Assembly (NCBI RefSeq): GCF_005144585.1
Contig: NZ_SSMQ01000047.1
Coordinates: forward strand, 35,109-99,108
Origin: Polyangium fumosum
Lineage (GTDB): Bacteria > Myxococcota_A > Polyangia > Polyangiales > Polyangiaceae
Length of the DNA stretch: 64,000 bases
Direction of reading: 5' to 3'
Notes under the pieces: model-generated
Databases searched by the model: none
Told to the model about the DNA's origin: nothing
Seen by the model: only the letters and a program-made list of their open reading frames with translations
Part shown: positions 1 to 8,064 of the stretch, piece by piece
How positions within the stretch are numbered: position 1 is the first letter of the stretch
Layout: every line of letters starts with the position of its first letter
Position numbers and translations under genes: made by a program

Positions 1-1585
1 CCGGCCCCGCCGTCGTCGCCTCGTGTTCGACATGCTCAGCTTCGAGATCGCAGACGAGCCCCGAGACGTGCCGCGCGCCGCATCGCGCGTCCTCGGTCGC
101 TTGCCGCTCTTGGGCGCGCCTCGCTACGCGCCGAACCGCGCCGAGCATCGCCACGTCCTCCGGAAAGCGCACCACGTTCGAGCCTGCGCGCTCAACGTCC
201 GCGTCGAGCTTCGCCGTGCGCTTCGGCGGCAGGTTCTCCTCCGGCACGGGGTCTCCTTCGAGCGCCCGGTCGGTCCGCTTCCATGGATGTCTGCATTCCG
301 GCGCATCGCCCCACAGCACACGCAGACCGCCGGGGAGCGTCGCGCCGTGTAGACCCGCGGGCCCGTGCTCGGTGCAGACCAACCCTTCCCGCTCGCTCTC
401 GGCGCCGCAGCCTCGTGCCGCGCTCGACGCGCTCACCGTCGCCGTCTGCGGCACGACCCACGACCAGCCCGCGGGCGCGCGCTCGCCCGCTGCTTCCCAC
501 GCGACAGGATCACCAGCCACGAGCCCCGCCACTTCCTCGAGCTCCGTGCGAACGAGAGAGGCCGTCGCCGTCTCCGACGCATCCGGCCAGGCCCTCACGC
601 GCCGCTCCACGAGGCCCGCGGCAAGCGCGCGGCCTAGCGCGGTGGGGTCGGTCGTGTTCGCGGGATGGCGCGCAAGCTCCGCGCCGCATCTCTCGCACAC
701 GGCGTAGCGCGAGACGTGCCCGCACCACGGGCAGCTTCGTTCGCCGTCGCGCGCCTCGCTCTCGGCGAGCTCGGCCGCGCGCACGACCGCCACGAGCCCC
801 GCGCGCGCCACCTCGCGCGTCATCTCGCGACGCTCCGGCGTCGTATGGTCCCAGTGCGAGCAGTGATGGCCCGCGCCCATGCCCTGCTCCACCGACGCCG
901 CTTCGCTGATCTCCTCCGCACGCTCGTGCATCGCGATCGCCATCCGCTCCAGCGCTCCATCGGCGCGCGCGTCGAGCACGAAGCGCGCGAGCAGTCGCGC
1001 CCACGACCCACGCGCGCCCGGCGAGCGTCGCAGCACCCTCCGGAGCACGTCCTCGGCCTCGCGTCCCCCGCTCGGCACCTCTTTCAGCTCGTGGGCCCCA
1101 CGACGCTCGGTTTGCCGGTGGTCCGGATGAACCGCTGCGCTCTTCTTGGACACGTCGTCCAGCGCGCCCGCGGCCCCCGTCACGCTTCCGCATTCCCCGC
1201 ACGCAAGTACGCTCGCGGCGCGATCGCCGCACCGCCACCCCGCCAAGACCGGGCGTAGCGAGCCCCCGCAGTCGCACGCAAGCGCCACGTCGACAGCTTC
1301 CTCTGACTCCGGCCGCTCGCACGCCGCCTCGCACACCGCGCAATACCCCCACGCACGGTGGTCTTCGCGCGGCGCCGCCTCGCACACCATCGGCCGCCCT
1401 CGATCACATGCGGCCTCCTCGCTCCCCGCCATCGTCCAATGGTTACTCGCGCCATAAACCCCCGACTCCGGCGCCAGCGGACAGGCGTCCCACACCCCGA
1501 GCACCCAAAATACCCACTGCGCCACAAACCGCTGGATCACGCCGCAAACCTCGCCGAGCGGTCCGCAGCTTTCACGCTCTTCCAT
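1..1585 (-). CDS. Cysteine-rich zinc-site protein, C-terminus beyond the window edge (partial)
   Basis: An open frame of 528 codons runs from an ATG at 1585 leftward to the window edge without a stop. The start overlaps the stop of the upstream gene as TAATG, so translation is coupled. The product has several paired cysteines: CAVC near residue 87, CDC, CGEC, then CPWC followed 11 residues later by CERC (zinc-ribbon spacing) near residues 280-300. Two later segments repeat the pattern Cys-Gly-Ala, 7 to 8 residues, Leu-Val-Cys, then Glu-His and a second His, which suggests duplicated Cys/His metal sites. I do not recognise the family. It is the third gene of a leftward operon. Its regular cysteine pattern argues against a chance frame in G+C-rich DNA. 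Confidence 0.7.
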   Translation of the reverse strand, partial: MEERESCGPLGEVCGVIQRFVAQWVFWVLGVWDACPLAPESGVYGASNHWTMAGSEEAACDRGRPMVCEAAPREDHRAWGYCAVCEAACERPESEEAVDVALACDCGGSLRPVLAGWRCGDRAASVLACGECGSVTGAAGALDDVSKKSAAVHPDHRQTERRGAHELKEVPSGGREAEDVLRRVLRRSPGARGSWARLLARFVLDARADGALERMAIAMHERAEEISEAASVEQGMGAGHHCSHWDHTTPERREMTREVARAGLVAVVRAAELAESEARDGERSCPWCGHVSRYAVCERCGAELARHPANTTDPTALGRALAAGLVERRVRAWPDASETATASLVRTELEEVAGLVAGDPVAWEAAGERAPAGWSWVVPQTATVSASSAARGCGAESEREGLVCTEHGPAGLHGATLPGGLRVLWGDAPECRHPWKRTDRALEGDPVPEENLPPKRTAKLDADVERAGSNVVRFPEDVAMLGAVRRVARRAQERQATEDARCGARHVSGLVCDLEAEHVEHEATTAGP

Positions 1586-1848
1586 TACCGTTCCTCCGTC
1601 TTGAACATCTTGAACAACTCCAACTGCACCCCACGCGCCACCTTTCGCCGCTTTTGCCACACCGACCCTCGCCAATTCGCCTGCCGAATGTCCGCGCCCG
1701 CTTCTTGCTCCAGGGCGTCCGCTCGCTCCATCTCCATCATCGCCAAGCCCGGGAATTCCTTTCTAAGCCCTGCGGCCGCCCGACGCGCCGCTTTCGCATA
1801 CCCAAGCGCATGCAAAGCGCTCGCCGGAATCGCCAGCACCGGCCCCAT
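1585..1848 (-). CDS. Small uncharacterised protein (87 aa)
   Basis: Second gene of the leftward operon. The start is well supported: the Shine-Dalgarno sequence AGGAGG sits six bases before the ATG at 1848. The product has an Ala/Arg-rich N-terminal half, an acidic middle (MEMERADALEQEAG) and a basic C-terminus ending in KMFKTEER. It is probably helical and soluble, with no cysteine and no membrane segment. Its stop overlaps the next ATG (TAATG). Function is unknown; the size and charge would suit a small regulatory or DNA-associated protein, but nothing in the sequence proves this. Confidence 0.65.
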   Translation of the reverse strand: MGPVLAIPASALHALGYAKAARRAAAGLRKEFPGLAMMEMERADALEQEAGADIRQANWRGSVWQKRRKVARGVQLELFKMFKTEER

Positions 1849-1921
1849 TGCTACCTCCTATTCCGCCGCGCGCGCTCTGCGGCGCTGCGCTAATGTCTAC
1901 GCGCGTCGACCCTTTCTTATT

Positions 1922-2368
1922 CTAACCGGTCGGCACCTGTCCACCCATTTTGCTTGACGTGGAATTGTTTTTGGTGTGCGCGCGGCGCCTACCTGGTCGC
2001 GGGTTTTTCGTGGCGCTCTCGGGTTCGGCGTCGAGTAGTTCGCGCCAGCCGGCGTTTGTCAGGCGCCCGTCGCGAAGAAGCAGCGCGCGGGCCGCGCGAT
2101 ACCTCCGCTCGACGTCGCGCACCCGCCTTCGACCCGGCAGCGCCACCCAGCGCACGAGCCTGTAGGGCGCCCCAAGGTTGTCTAGCTCCTTGCCCCACGT
2201 ATCCCCGAGGTCCGCGATCCGCCGGTATTGCAGCCGCTGCTGCTTGCTGAGCGGGAGCCGCACAAGGGGATTTGCCCTGCGCCACTCCACCGCCCGGTAG
2301 TACGGTCGATCCACACGCTCCCTCTGGCCCCCGTGGTTTACCTTTTTGGCCTCCGCCGCACCTGCCAT
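1922..2368 (-). CDS. Uncharacterised basic protein (up to 148 aa)
   Basis: First gene of the leftward operon, strongly basic (many Arg/Lys) with a lysine/arginine-rich tail. There is no membrane segment and no motif I recognise. The ATG at 2368 lacks a ribosome site. A GTG at 2314, giving 130 residues, is preceded closely by AGAGGGAG and would place all copies of the cgtggtttacc repeat in the upstream region, so the shorter form may be the true one. The gene lies divergent from the virion-like operon starting at 2539, so both probably share the 170-base control region. Confidence 0.55.
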   Translation of the reverse strand: MAGAAEAKKVNHGGQRERVDRPYYRAVEWRRANPLVRLPLSKQQRLQYRRIADLGDTWGKELDNLGAPYRLVRWVALPGRRRVRDVERRYRAARALLLRDGRLTNAGWRELLDAEPESATKNPRPGRRRAHTKNNSTSSKMGGQVPTG

Positions 2369-2463
2369 GGTGTGGCGAGCGTACCGCCCGGGATCCGGAT
2401 GGCAAAGCGGGCAATTTTTCGGGTCGGTAGTCCACGTGGTTTACCGCCTGGGCGTGGTTTACC
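2332..2463. promoter_or_regulatory. Three 11-bp direct repeats (cgtggtttacc) at a divergent junction
   Basis: Exact copies of cgtggtttacc lie at 2332-2342, 2435-2445 and 2453-2463; the last two are 18 bases apart and a degenerate copy (cgtggtaccc) sits at 2488-2497. They occupy the space between the leftward gene (start 2368 or 2314) and the rightward operon (start 2539). Repeats in this place are typical of operator sites for an element-encoded repressor, or of iterons for a replication protein. Which of the two cannot be told from the sequence. No convincing -10/-35 pair was recognised. Confidence 0.5.
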
Positions 2464-2538
2464 ACCTGCGCGGACCGGTCGCGGCGCCGTGGTACCCCTC
2501 TCCCGTCGCCGCGTTTCGGCGTAACCCGGAGAGTTTTT

Positions 2539-3009
2539 ATGGCTTCGCTTCCCGCCCTCCCCCCCGCCGCGGCCCCGGCGGCATCCACCCTGGTGCCCGC
2601 GCCGCTCATGGCCGCCGAGATGCGGATTCAACATCTCGGCCAGAACAACTCGTACCTGAACCGGCAGCTCCAATTGCTCAAGACCGAGATGCCCAACAGC
2701 TTCCCGGCGCGGCTGGCCAGCTCGACGATCCCGGCGCTCGGCCTCGTCGCTGCGGACGCGTCCATCGGCGACGGTGAGGGCTACACGGCGCGCGCCGTCG
2801 GGACCGTCGCTTTTGGCGCCGCGGCCGGGTTCTGTCACCTGTTCGGCTGGCACACCGCGACCAACGTGGCGCTCGATGCCGCGAGCGGTACGGCGCTCGT
2901 CCTCGCCGCCGAGGGCCTCAAGGGCAGCATCATCGCGCGGCGCTTCGCGGAGAACGCGCCCGAGGCGAGCGGCCCCCAGCCCCCGAAGCCGGCCGCGCGC
3001 GCCGCGTGA
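2539..3009 (+). CDS. Small membrane-associated protein, first gene of the virion-like operon
   Basis: 156 residues. The start is supported by GGAGAG eight bases upstream of the ATG. The N-terminus is Ala/Pro-rich, residues about 30-60 are polar and probably helical, and the central part (about 75-130) holds two Gly/Ala-rich hydrophobic stretches with small residues, consistent with two membrane segments or a membrane-inserted hairpin; the tail is Pro/Ala-rich. I recognise no family. As the first gene of an operon with further membrane proteins and a peptidoglycan hydrolase it could be a virion membrane protein, which is inference. Confidence 0.65.
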   Translation: MASLPALPPAAAPAASTLVPAPLMAAEMRIQHLGQNNSYLNRQLQLLKTEMPNSFPARLASSTIPALGLVAADASIGDGEGYTARAVGTVAFGAAAGFCHLFGWHTATNVALDAASGTALVLAAEGLKGSIIARRFAENAPEASGPQPPKPAARAA

Positions 3010-3043
3010 CCCGTTGTCGTCTCGTCGCTCGGAGCTGTTCGCT

Positions 3044-3421
3044 ATGCGCCCCTCCCACCGCTCGGCTTTTTTTGCGTGCGCCGTAACAACCCTCGGCCTC
3101 GCCTCGTCGCTACTTTGGCTCGGTGGCGTGCTGCCCTGGTGGGCGGGGCTCTTCGGACTCCTGTGCGACGCGGCGGACGGCGAGATCGCGCGGCGCTCTG
3201 GTGGAGTGACCACCTTTGGCGCTCTGTACGACTGGAGCGCTGATTTGGTGCTCTGCGCGCTTGGTTGGGCGCATCTTGGCGGCACCTTCTCGCCCGCCTC
3301 GCTCGTCTTGCTCGCGTTCCTTGTGCCCGTCCAGGTTGCCTTGCACCTCAAGCAAGTGCATTTCAGCGGGCGCACCGGGGTTTTTGTCGCCGGCATCTTG
3401 CTGGAGGTTTTCGGGCCGTGA
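3044..3421 (+). CDS. Miniature CDP-alcohol phosphatidyltransferase-like membrane protein
   Basis: 125 residues, start ATG with GGAG ten bases upstream. The product carries the full CDP-OH-P transferase signature: Asp42, Asp45-Gly46, Ala49-Arg50, eight residues, Gly59, Asp63 and Asp67. In this family the aspartates bind two metal ions and transfer a phosphatidyl group from CDP-diacylglycerol to an alcohol within the membrane. Hydrophobic segments lie at about 8-40 and 67-120, giving four or five membrane helices; the family usually has six and 170 or more residues, so this version is short at the C-terminus. The stop overlaps the next GTG start (GTGA). The signature match is direct; activity and substrate are unknown. 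In a phage-like operon it points to lipid handling in the particle or in the host membrane. Confidence 0.75.
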   Translation: MRPSHRSAFFACAVTTLGLASSLLWLGGVLPWWAGLFGLLCDAADGEIARRSGGVTTFGALYDWSADLVLCALGWAHLGGTFSPASLVLLAFLVPVQVALHLKQVHFSGRTGVFVAGILLEVFGP

Positions 3422-3975
3422 GCGATTCCACGAGCCCCGATTTCGACGTCCTGGGCGCTTCGCGCTCTCTTTCAACCCTCGCCAAGGGTGCGCCGGTTGA
3501 CCGACTGATGCGCGAAGTGCGGGAGGCTGTGGAGGCAGGCTACATCCACGGCAGCCGGGCCGGCGATCAGGCGATCTCCTTCAACGCGCACCTGATTCAG
3601 CACAACACCGACCTTCTCGCGGCGAATATCCAGCTTTCAAAGCAGTATTCGGAGCTTTCCGCGAAGCACGAGGCGACCGTCCGGATCGAGGCGGAGCGGA
3701 GCGTCGCTCTCAAGCAGATCGACGCGGAGATAGCGCGCAACAAGGAGCTTTTCTCGACCCTAACCGGGCTCTGGAACGATCCGCGTATCGCGCTACTGGT
3801 GCAGCGGTTTATTGGCACCGCTGGGCTTGCGCCTGAGGTGCGCACCAAAGCCAAGGTCGTGATTCTTGCGCTCAGCGGCCCCGAGGGCGCCGCCGCGCGT
3901 GCGGAGATCCGCAAGCTCTGTCCGGATGCCCCGCATTGGGACGCCCTCGTTAGCTTCCTTTCCACCGTGGAGTGA
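3418..3975 (+). CDS. Helical protein of the virion-like operon (185 aa)
   Basis: Start is the GTG at 3418 that overlaps the stop of the preceding gene (GTGA). Residues about 25-115 are rich in Glu, Lys, Gln and Ala with few prolines and likely form long helices or a coiled coil; the C-terminal 60 residues look like a compact helical domain. No membrane segment, no cysteine pair and no known motif. Position between the CDP-alcohol phosphatidyltransferase-like gene and the candidate capsid gene suggests a structural or scaffolding part, which is inference from order only. Confidence 0.65.
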   Translation: MSDSTSPDFDVLGASRSLSTLAKGAPVDRLMREVREAVEAGYIHGSRAGDQAISFNAHLIQHNTDLLAANIQLSKQYSELSAKHEATVRIEAERSVALKQIDAEIARNKELFSTLTGLWNDPRIALLVQRFIGTAGLAPEVRTKAKVVILALSGPEGAAARAEIRKLCPDAPHWDALVSFLSTVE

Positions 3976-3980
3976 CCCCA

Positions 3981-4850
3981 ATGTCTTCTTTCGGCTTCAA
4001 TCTCGAAGAGTACGTACGTGACATGTTTGGCACCGGCCTCAACGAGGTGGGCGCCGCCCTCGACGAGGCGATCCAGCTCGATCCCGAGCTGGCGAACATC
4101 ATCTTCAACGATGGCGACGTCGGCGCCGCGATCGCGGCGCGTGCGCCGGGCGTCCCCGCGAACCAGATCCAGGCCCTCGTTTCCTCGTTGAAGACCACCA
4201 ACGACGTCAATTCGCGCTTCGCGCTCACGGCGGCGATGCTCACGCGCGGCCCGGACAAGACGAAGCCGAACTCGGCGGCGACCCTCTACGCCACGAACGC
4301 GGGCGTCGAATGTGTGGCCTATCCCGACCTACCCGCGCGAAGCTACGACCTCATGCCCCGCGCCCACGGGGTGCTGGACGACAAGGCGATCAGCTTCGAC
4401 AACGACACGATCCTCGTGCGCGTGATGGCGCACGAGGCGTGCACCGTCCGCAACTTCGTGCTCGTCGGCGGCGGCGGCTTCGAGACGGATCGCCTGTCGC
4501 CGTTCCGCAAGGATACGTCGTTCGTGTCGCTGCAACCGGACGTGCCGTGGGATGAGACCCCGTGGGTTTCGCTGCGCTACGCGCGGCCGAAAGAGAAGAC
4601 CTCTTTCCTTTTCCGCGTGTACCTCGACGAGCCCACCGGCAGCACGTCCGTCTTCCCGGGCCTCGTCGTCCACTACCAGGAAGCCGGCTGCATGCCGATG
4701 TGGCGCAAGTGGAACCAGGCGCAGCCCGCCGACCCCGCCACGATCGCAAATGCGCTCGGTCAGTACGCGCAGCAGCGCACCCGGCTGGTTTTGCCCCAGG
4801 CCAAGGCCTTCAACCCGCTGAGCAACGTGCTCAACAACAAGCTGCGCTAA
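3981..4850 (+). CDS. Candidate major capsid protein (beta-rich, 289 aa)
   Basis: ATG at 3981 with GTGGAG eight bases upstream; a GTG at 3972 overlapping the previous stop is the alternative. Residues about 1-95 look helical, residues about 100-235 alternate hydrophobic and polar positions in many short strands with Gly/Pro turns, and the last 50 are helical again. The beta part has about the size of one jelly-roll domain. The gene is followed at once by a very strong terminator, as is common for a highly expressed capsid gene. No HK97-type motif, protease or portal gene is nearby. I do not recognise the family by sequence; the capsid assignment is inference from size, fold pattern, terminator and context. 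A spike or scaffold protein is the alternative. Confidence 0.45.
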   Translation: MSSFGFNLEEYVRDMFGTGLNEVGAALDEAIQLDPELANIIFNDGDVGAAIAARAPGVPANQIQALVSSLKTTNDVNSRFALTAAMLTRGPDKTKPNSAATLYATNAGVECVAYPDLPARSYDLMPRAHGVLDDKAISFDNDTILVRVMAHEACTVRNFVLVGGGGFETDRLSPFRKDTSFVSLQPDVPWDETPWVSLRYARPKEKTSFLFRVYLDEPTGSTSVFPGLVVHYQEAGCMPMWRKWNQAQPADPATIANALGQYAQQRTRLVLPQAKAFNPLSNVLNNKLR

Positions 4851-4861
4851 CGTCTCTCTTC

Positions 4862-4917
4862 GGCCACCGGCGCGGGGCCTTTCGGCTCCTTTTGCCCCGC
4901 GCCGGTGGCCCCCTTTT
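4862..4917 (+). terminator. Strong rho-independent terminator after the candidate capsid gene
   Basis: A perfect 17-bp stem (4862-4878 pairing with 4894-4910) with a 15-base loop is followed by CCCTTTT. It lies 12 bases after the stop of the candidate capsid gene and 43 bases before the next start, so the upstream four-gene block could be transcribed at a higher level than the genes downstream, or the downstream genes have their own promoter. Confidence 0.85.
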
Positions 4918-4959
4918 CGTTTGGCTGTTCGTTCTGCCCTTTTTTTGCAGAGGTGGCCC

Positions 4960-6768
4960 GTGGCGATTCAAGACGATTCAGGCGCGCGCTTTGGTGAGGT
5001 GGGGCGCGGTGGTTCGAGCGGCAGCGGTGGCACGACGAGCCCCGCGCCCACGACTCCCACGGGCCCCACTGGGTCCACGCCTGGGCATGGGCGTCCGGCA
5101 AGCGGGCCCCCGCACGGCTTCGGCCAGGACGCCCACGCCGCGTTTGCTGGGTCCGGCGCATCTGACAGCGACGTCGGCGCCAACCCGTTCGTGTTCCGCG
5201 TCAACCTCCGCAAGCGGCCCGCCCCCAAGAAGGGCAGCGCGAACAAGAAGCCCACCAAAACCGAGGAGTTCGATCCCCAGGCGGCCATCAACCCGTGGGG
5301 TGCGCCGAAAATCGAAAAGCTGCCGGATGGCAGTATTCGCATTTCGTCACCGACGCCTGCGCCCAAGCCGGCCTCGACGAGCTCGACCACGAGCAGCAGC
5401 GCCGCGCCCCGACCGGCGCCGCCTCGGCAGATCCCGCGCCCCACCACGGTGCCGGCGCGGCCCACCGTCACCGTCACGCCGAAGCCCGCCCCGGCTCCCG
5501 CTCCCGCGCCCAAGCCGGCGAGCCCGCCGCCGGGCGTGCGTCCGCGGCTCGTGCTCGAACCGGTGCGCCTCGACGCGTCGTTCCTGCATCCCGTGGTGTC
5601 GCTGCCCCGCGACGACCGGGCCATCGGCGCCTTGCTCTCGTTCCTGATCTACCTCGACCTCGCGACCGGGACCGCCGTGCGCCCGCCGCCGGGGGCCCGG
5701 TTTATCCCCGACGTCTCGGCCGACTATTGGGCCGCCCCGAAGGAGGTCTCGACCTCGAACGGCGGCGACTGCGCGCGCCTCGTGCGCGCGTGGGGCGCGT
5801 TCCGCGGGGACAGCATCGGGATCGGTCGGACGGAGGCCGGATGGCACGTCTGGCTTTGGGACAACGGCCGGGTTTTCGACCCGTGCGTCGAGGCGGGACA
5901 CCCCCCGATCCCCTCGCACTGGTACTACGACGCGGCCCATTACCGCATCCAGCTCCCGCCGCGGGACGTCCAACCGCTCTACACGCTCGACGCGACGAGC
6001 AGCCAGCCGACCGACGACGAGGCCGCGCTCGTGGCCGAGCTTGAGGCCGCGCTTAACCAGTTGATGGCGGCCGGCTATTCGCCCGATGAAGCCTGGGACG
6101 CGCTGGGCTTGCCTCCCCTCGACGTCGCCGGCTTTGCACCCCACGAGCTTGCGGCGGCGACCCCTCCGCCGGCCGATTCGCCGCCGCCGGCAGCGGAGGA
6201 GGTAGGCGGCTCGGGCACCTTCGCGCGGATTGCGGGCCAGATCGGCGGGCTCGTCGCGACCTACTTCGGCGGCCCCGTGGCCGGCGCGGCGGTCGTGGGA
6301 ACCGCCGAAAAGATCGGCGTGGAGCTCGACCGGATGGAGGCCGCTTCCAAGAAGAAGCGGCCAAGCTCGCGCAACCCGCGCAAGGCTACCACGGACGAAC
6401 TTCACGCCACCGCGCGCGCCGAGCTTCAACGCCTCAGCCCGACCGATCCGCGAAGCAAGCCCGTGGCGGCGATCGCCGCCATGACCGACCCGAACCCGCG
6501 GCGGGCTCCTCGGATTCGCCTCTTGTTCAAGCAAGACCCGAAGACCGACCCCAACCCGGTCGACCACGCGCTGATGATGAGCGCCGCGCTACTCCTTGAT
6601 CAAGCCGGGTTCGAGATCCCGAGCGCGATCGTCGCGCCGTCGCCGGAGCCGAGTGCCTCCGTTTCGTTCGAGTCGCCCGCGCGGAGCCTTGCTCGCTTCG
6701 GGCAGGAAGTAGCGGGGCGTCTCCACGCCGCTGAGCCGGGGTGCCCCGGCACCTGCGCGGTGCCATGA
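4960..6768 (+). CDS. Large Pro-rich protein with a transglutaminase/papain-like cysteine domain
   Basis: Start taken as the GTG at 4960 with AGAGGTGG just upstream; 602 residues. Residues about 10-65 are Gly/Ser/Thr/Pro-rich, 120-195 form a Pro/Ala/Ser linker, and 200-340 are a globular domain with Gly-Gly-Asp-Cys271, His296 in a Trp-His-Val-Trp context and Asp307 before Pro, the Cys-His-Asp order and surroundings seen in transglutaminase-like and NlpC-like cysteine enzymes. Residues about 437-470 form a Gly/Ala-rich hydrophobic segment that could insert into membrane. A virion protein that cleaves or links peptide bonds during maturation or cell-wall entry is possible; the reaction is unknown. 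Its stop overlaps the next start as ATGA. Confidence 0.6.
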   Translation: MAIQDDSGARFGEVGRGGSSGSGGTTSPAPTTPTGPTGSTPGHGRPASGPPHGFGQDAHAAFAGSGASDSDVGANPFVFRVNLRKRPAPKKGSANKKPTKTEEFDPQAAINPWGAPKIEKLPDGSIRISSPTPAPKPASTSSTTSSSAAPRPAPPRQIPRPTTVPARPTVTVTPKPAPAPAPAPKPASPPPGVRPRLVLEPVRLDASFLHPVVSLPRDDRAIGALLSFLIYLDLATGTAVRPPPGARFIPDVSADYWAAPKEVSTSNGGDCARLVRAWGAFRGDSIGIGRTEAGWHVWLWDNGRVFDPCVEAGHPPIPSHWYYDAAHYRIQLPPRDVQPLYTLDATSSQPTDDEAALVAELEAALNQLMAAGYSPDEAWDALGLPPLDVAGFAPHELAAATPPPADSPPPAAEEVGGSGTFARIAGQIGGLVATYFGGPVAGAAVVGTAEKIGVELDRMEAASKKKRPSSRNPRKATTDELHATARAELQRLSPTDPRSKPVAAIAAMTDPNPRRAPRIRLLFKQDPKTDPNPVDHALMMSAALLLDQAGFEIPSAIVAPSPEPSASVSFESPARSLARFGQEVAGRLHAAEPGCPGTCAVP

Positions 6769-7328
6769 AGTACACCGCGACAACGAGTCGGTCCGTGTCT
6801 CTCGGAATCGGGCGCGGCTGCGCGCCCCGCCCGGTGCGCCTCGTCGCGGTCTACGAGCCGCCCGCGGGCAGCGCGCCGGGCCCGGATCTTCGCGGCGAAG
6901 CTCCACACCTTGTTTTTCGGAGCGCCACGCTCGGTTCGTCGGATTCCGTTTTCACAGGGCTCCAGCGTGGTCGCGAAGGCGACGACCCCAACCTGCCGTT
7001 CACGTGGGAGGCCGATTTTGGATCCTACATCGTCCGCCTCCCCGCGGAAGTCTCGGTTGTGGGCGGTCGCGACGAGCACGCGGTTGACATTCGTTGGGCA
7101 CCCGAGCCCAACGTGTTCAGCCAATGGTTTTGGCTGACCCGGCGGTGCGCGCTCGACGCGCCGGCCTCACAACGTCCGCCGGCCTGGGCGACCCATGTGG
7201 AGTTCCTTGCGGGCACGTTCACCGCGGGCCCGATTCCGCTGCCGACCTACCAGCGACTTTCGGTCGCTGCCCTTCTGGCCACGGCCTACACGCTCGACGG
7301 GTTCGTGCGCTGGGGGATCGAGCTATGA
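6765..7328 (+). CDS. Beta-rich virion-operon protein (187 aa)
   Basis: Starts at an ATG overlapping the preceding stop and ends overlapping the following start, both as ATGA. The sequence alternates hydrophobic and polar residues with many Pro/Gly turns and has few predicted helices, which fits a beta sandwich; three tryptophans lie between residues 78 and 125. There is no signal peptide or membrane segment. Together with the candidate capsid protein it would give the element two beta-type structural proteins, but the structural role is inference and no family is recognised. Confidence 0.6.
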   Translation: MKYTATTSRSVSLGIGRGCAPRPVRLVAVYEPPAGSAPGPDLRGEAPHLVFRSATLGSSDSVFTGLQRGREGDDPNLPFTWEADFGSYIVRLPAEVSVVGGRDEHAVDIRWAPEPNVFSQWFWLTRRCALDAPASQRPPAWATHVEFLAGTFTAGPIPLPTYQRLSVAALLATAYTLDGFVRWGIEL

Positions 7329-8056
7329 AACGCGCACCGAAAGCGAAACGGCGCAGGTCTCGCAGCGAAACCGCCTCGGAATACTTCGAGGCGCAGCTCC
7401 GCAACGTGCCGGAAGACCTCCAGCCCGTCTTCCGGCGCCGGTGGTTCCTCCTGCGGAAGAGCAAGCGCAAGGAGCCGTGGGAGGCCTTCATGGAGTGGGC
7501 CGCCACCGATCAGGGCGAGTTCGAGATCGCTGAGTTTCGCGAGTCGACCGTGCCGAGCGATCGCACGCTCGCCAAAGCGGAAGCGGAAGCCGCGGGCTAC
7601 TCCGGGGACCTTCCCACCCTGCGCAAACAGCTCGCCTCGCTTCGCAAGTCGCTTAGCGCCGACATGAAGGCCGTGCGAGCCGCCTGCAAGCGCGACGGCG
7701 ACGAGGCTCGCAAGGTCGCCCATGACCTTCGAGTCGACGCGGCGAAGCGCAAGGCCTCGACGGGGCCGCGCTGTGATTCGGCGCTCGAAGACGGTCTTTC
7801 CCCCACGGCCGCGCGCCGCGTCTGCAATGCCGCTCGTGCGGATCTCTTGACGGAGATTCGCCGCGACAGCGCGCGCGCGAGCGCCGAGCTCGCCTTGGCC
7901 CGCAGCGCTTGCCGCGTGCGCGTGGCGGGCGTCCTGTCCGAGCACGCTCCGCAGCTCGTCGACACCGCCCGCCAAATCGAAGCCCTTGAGCGCTCCCGTC
8001 CCGCTCCCCGCAAGCCGCGGAGGGCGCCGCGTCGTTCTCCTTCCACCCCGTTTTGA
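7325..8056 (+). CDS. Basic helical protein (243 aa)
   Basis: ATG overlaps the previous stop (ATGA). The N-terminus is strongly basic with a run of Lys/Arg, residues about 60-205 are Ala/Arg/Glu/Lys-rich and likely long helices, and the tail is an Arg/Pro cluster. It carries four cysteines spread through the helical part. The charge suggests nucleic-acid contact, for example packing of DNA inside the particle, but no fold is recognised. It is separated from the next gene by eight bases. Confidence 0.6.
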   Translation: MKRAPKAKRRRSRSETASEYFEAQLRNVPEDLQPVFRRRWFLLRKSKRKEPWEAFMEWAATDQGEFEIAEFRESTVPSDRTLAKAEAEAAGYSGDLPTLRKQLASLRKSLSADMKAVRAACKRDGDEARKVAHDLRVDAAKRKASTGPRCDSALEDGLSPTAARRVCNAARADLLTEIRRDSARASAELALARSACRVRVAGVLSEHAPQLVDTARQIEALERSRPAPRKPRRAPRRSPSTPF

Positions 8057-8064
8057 GGTTTCAC

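Noticed and set aside
2338..3396. 352-codon minus-strand frame opposite the first operon genes
   Set aside because: It runs antisense to two genes with good starts and, in one case, an exact enzyme motif; its composition is Arg/Gly-rich without features.
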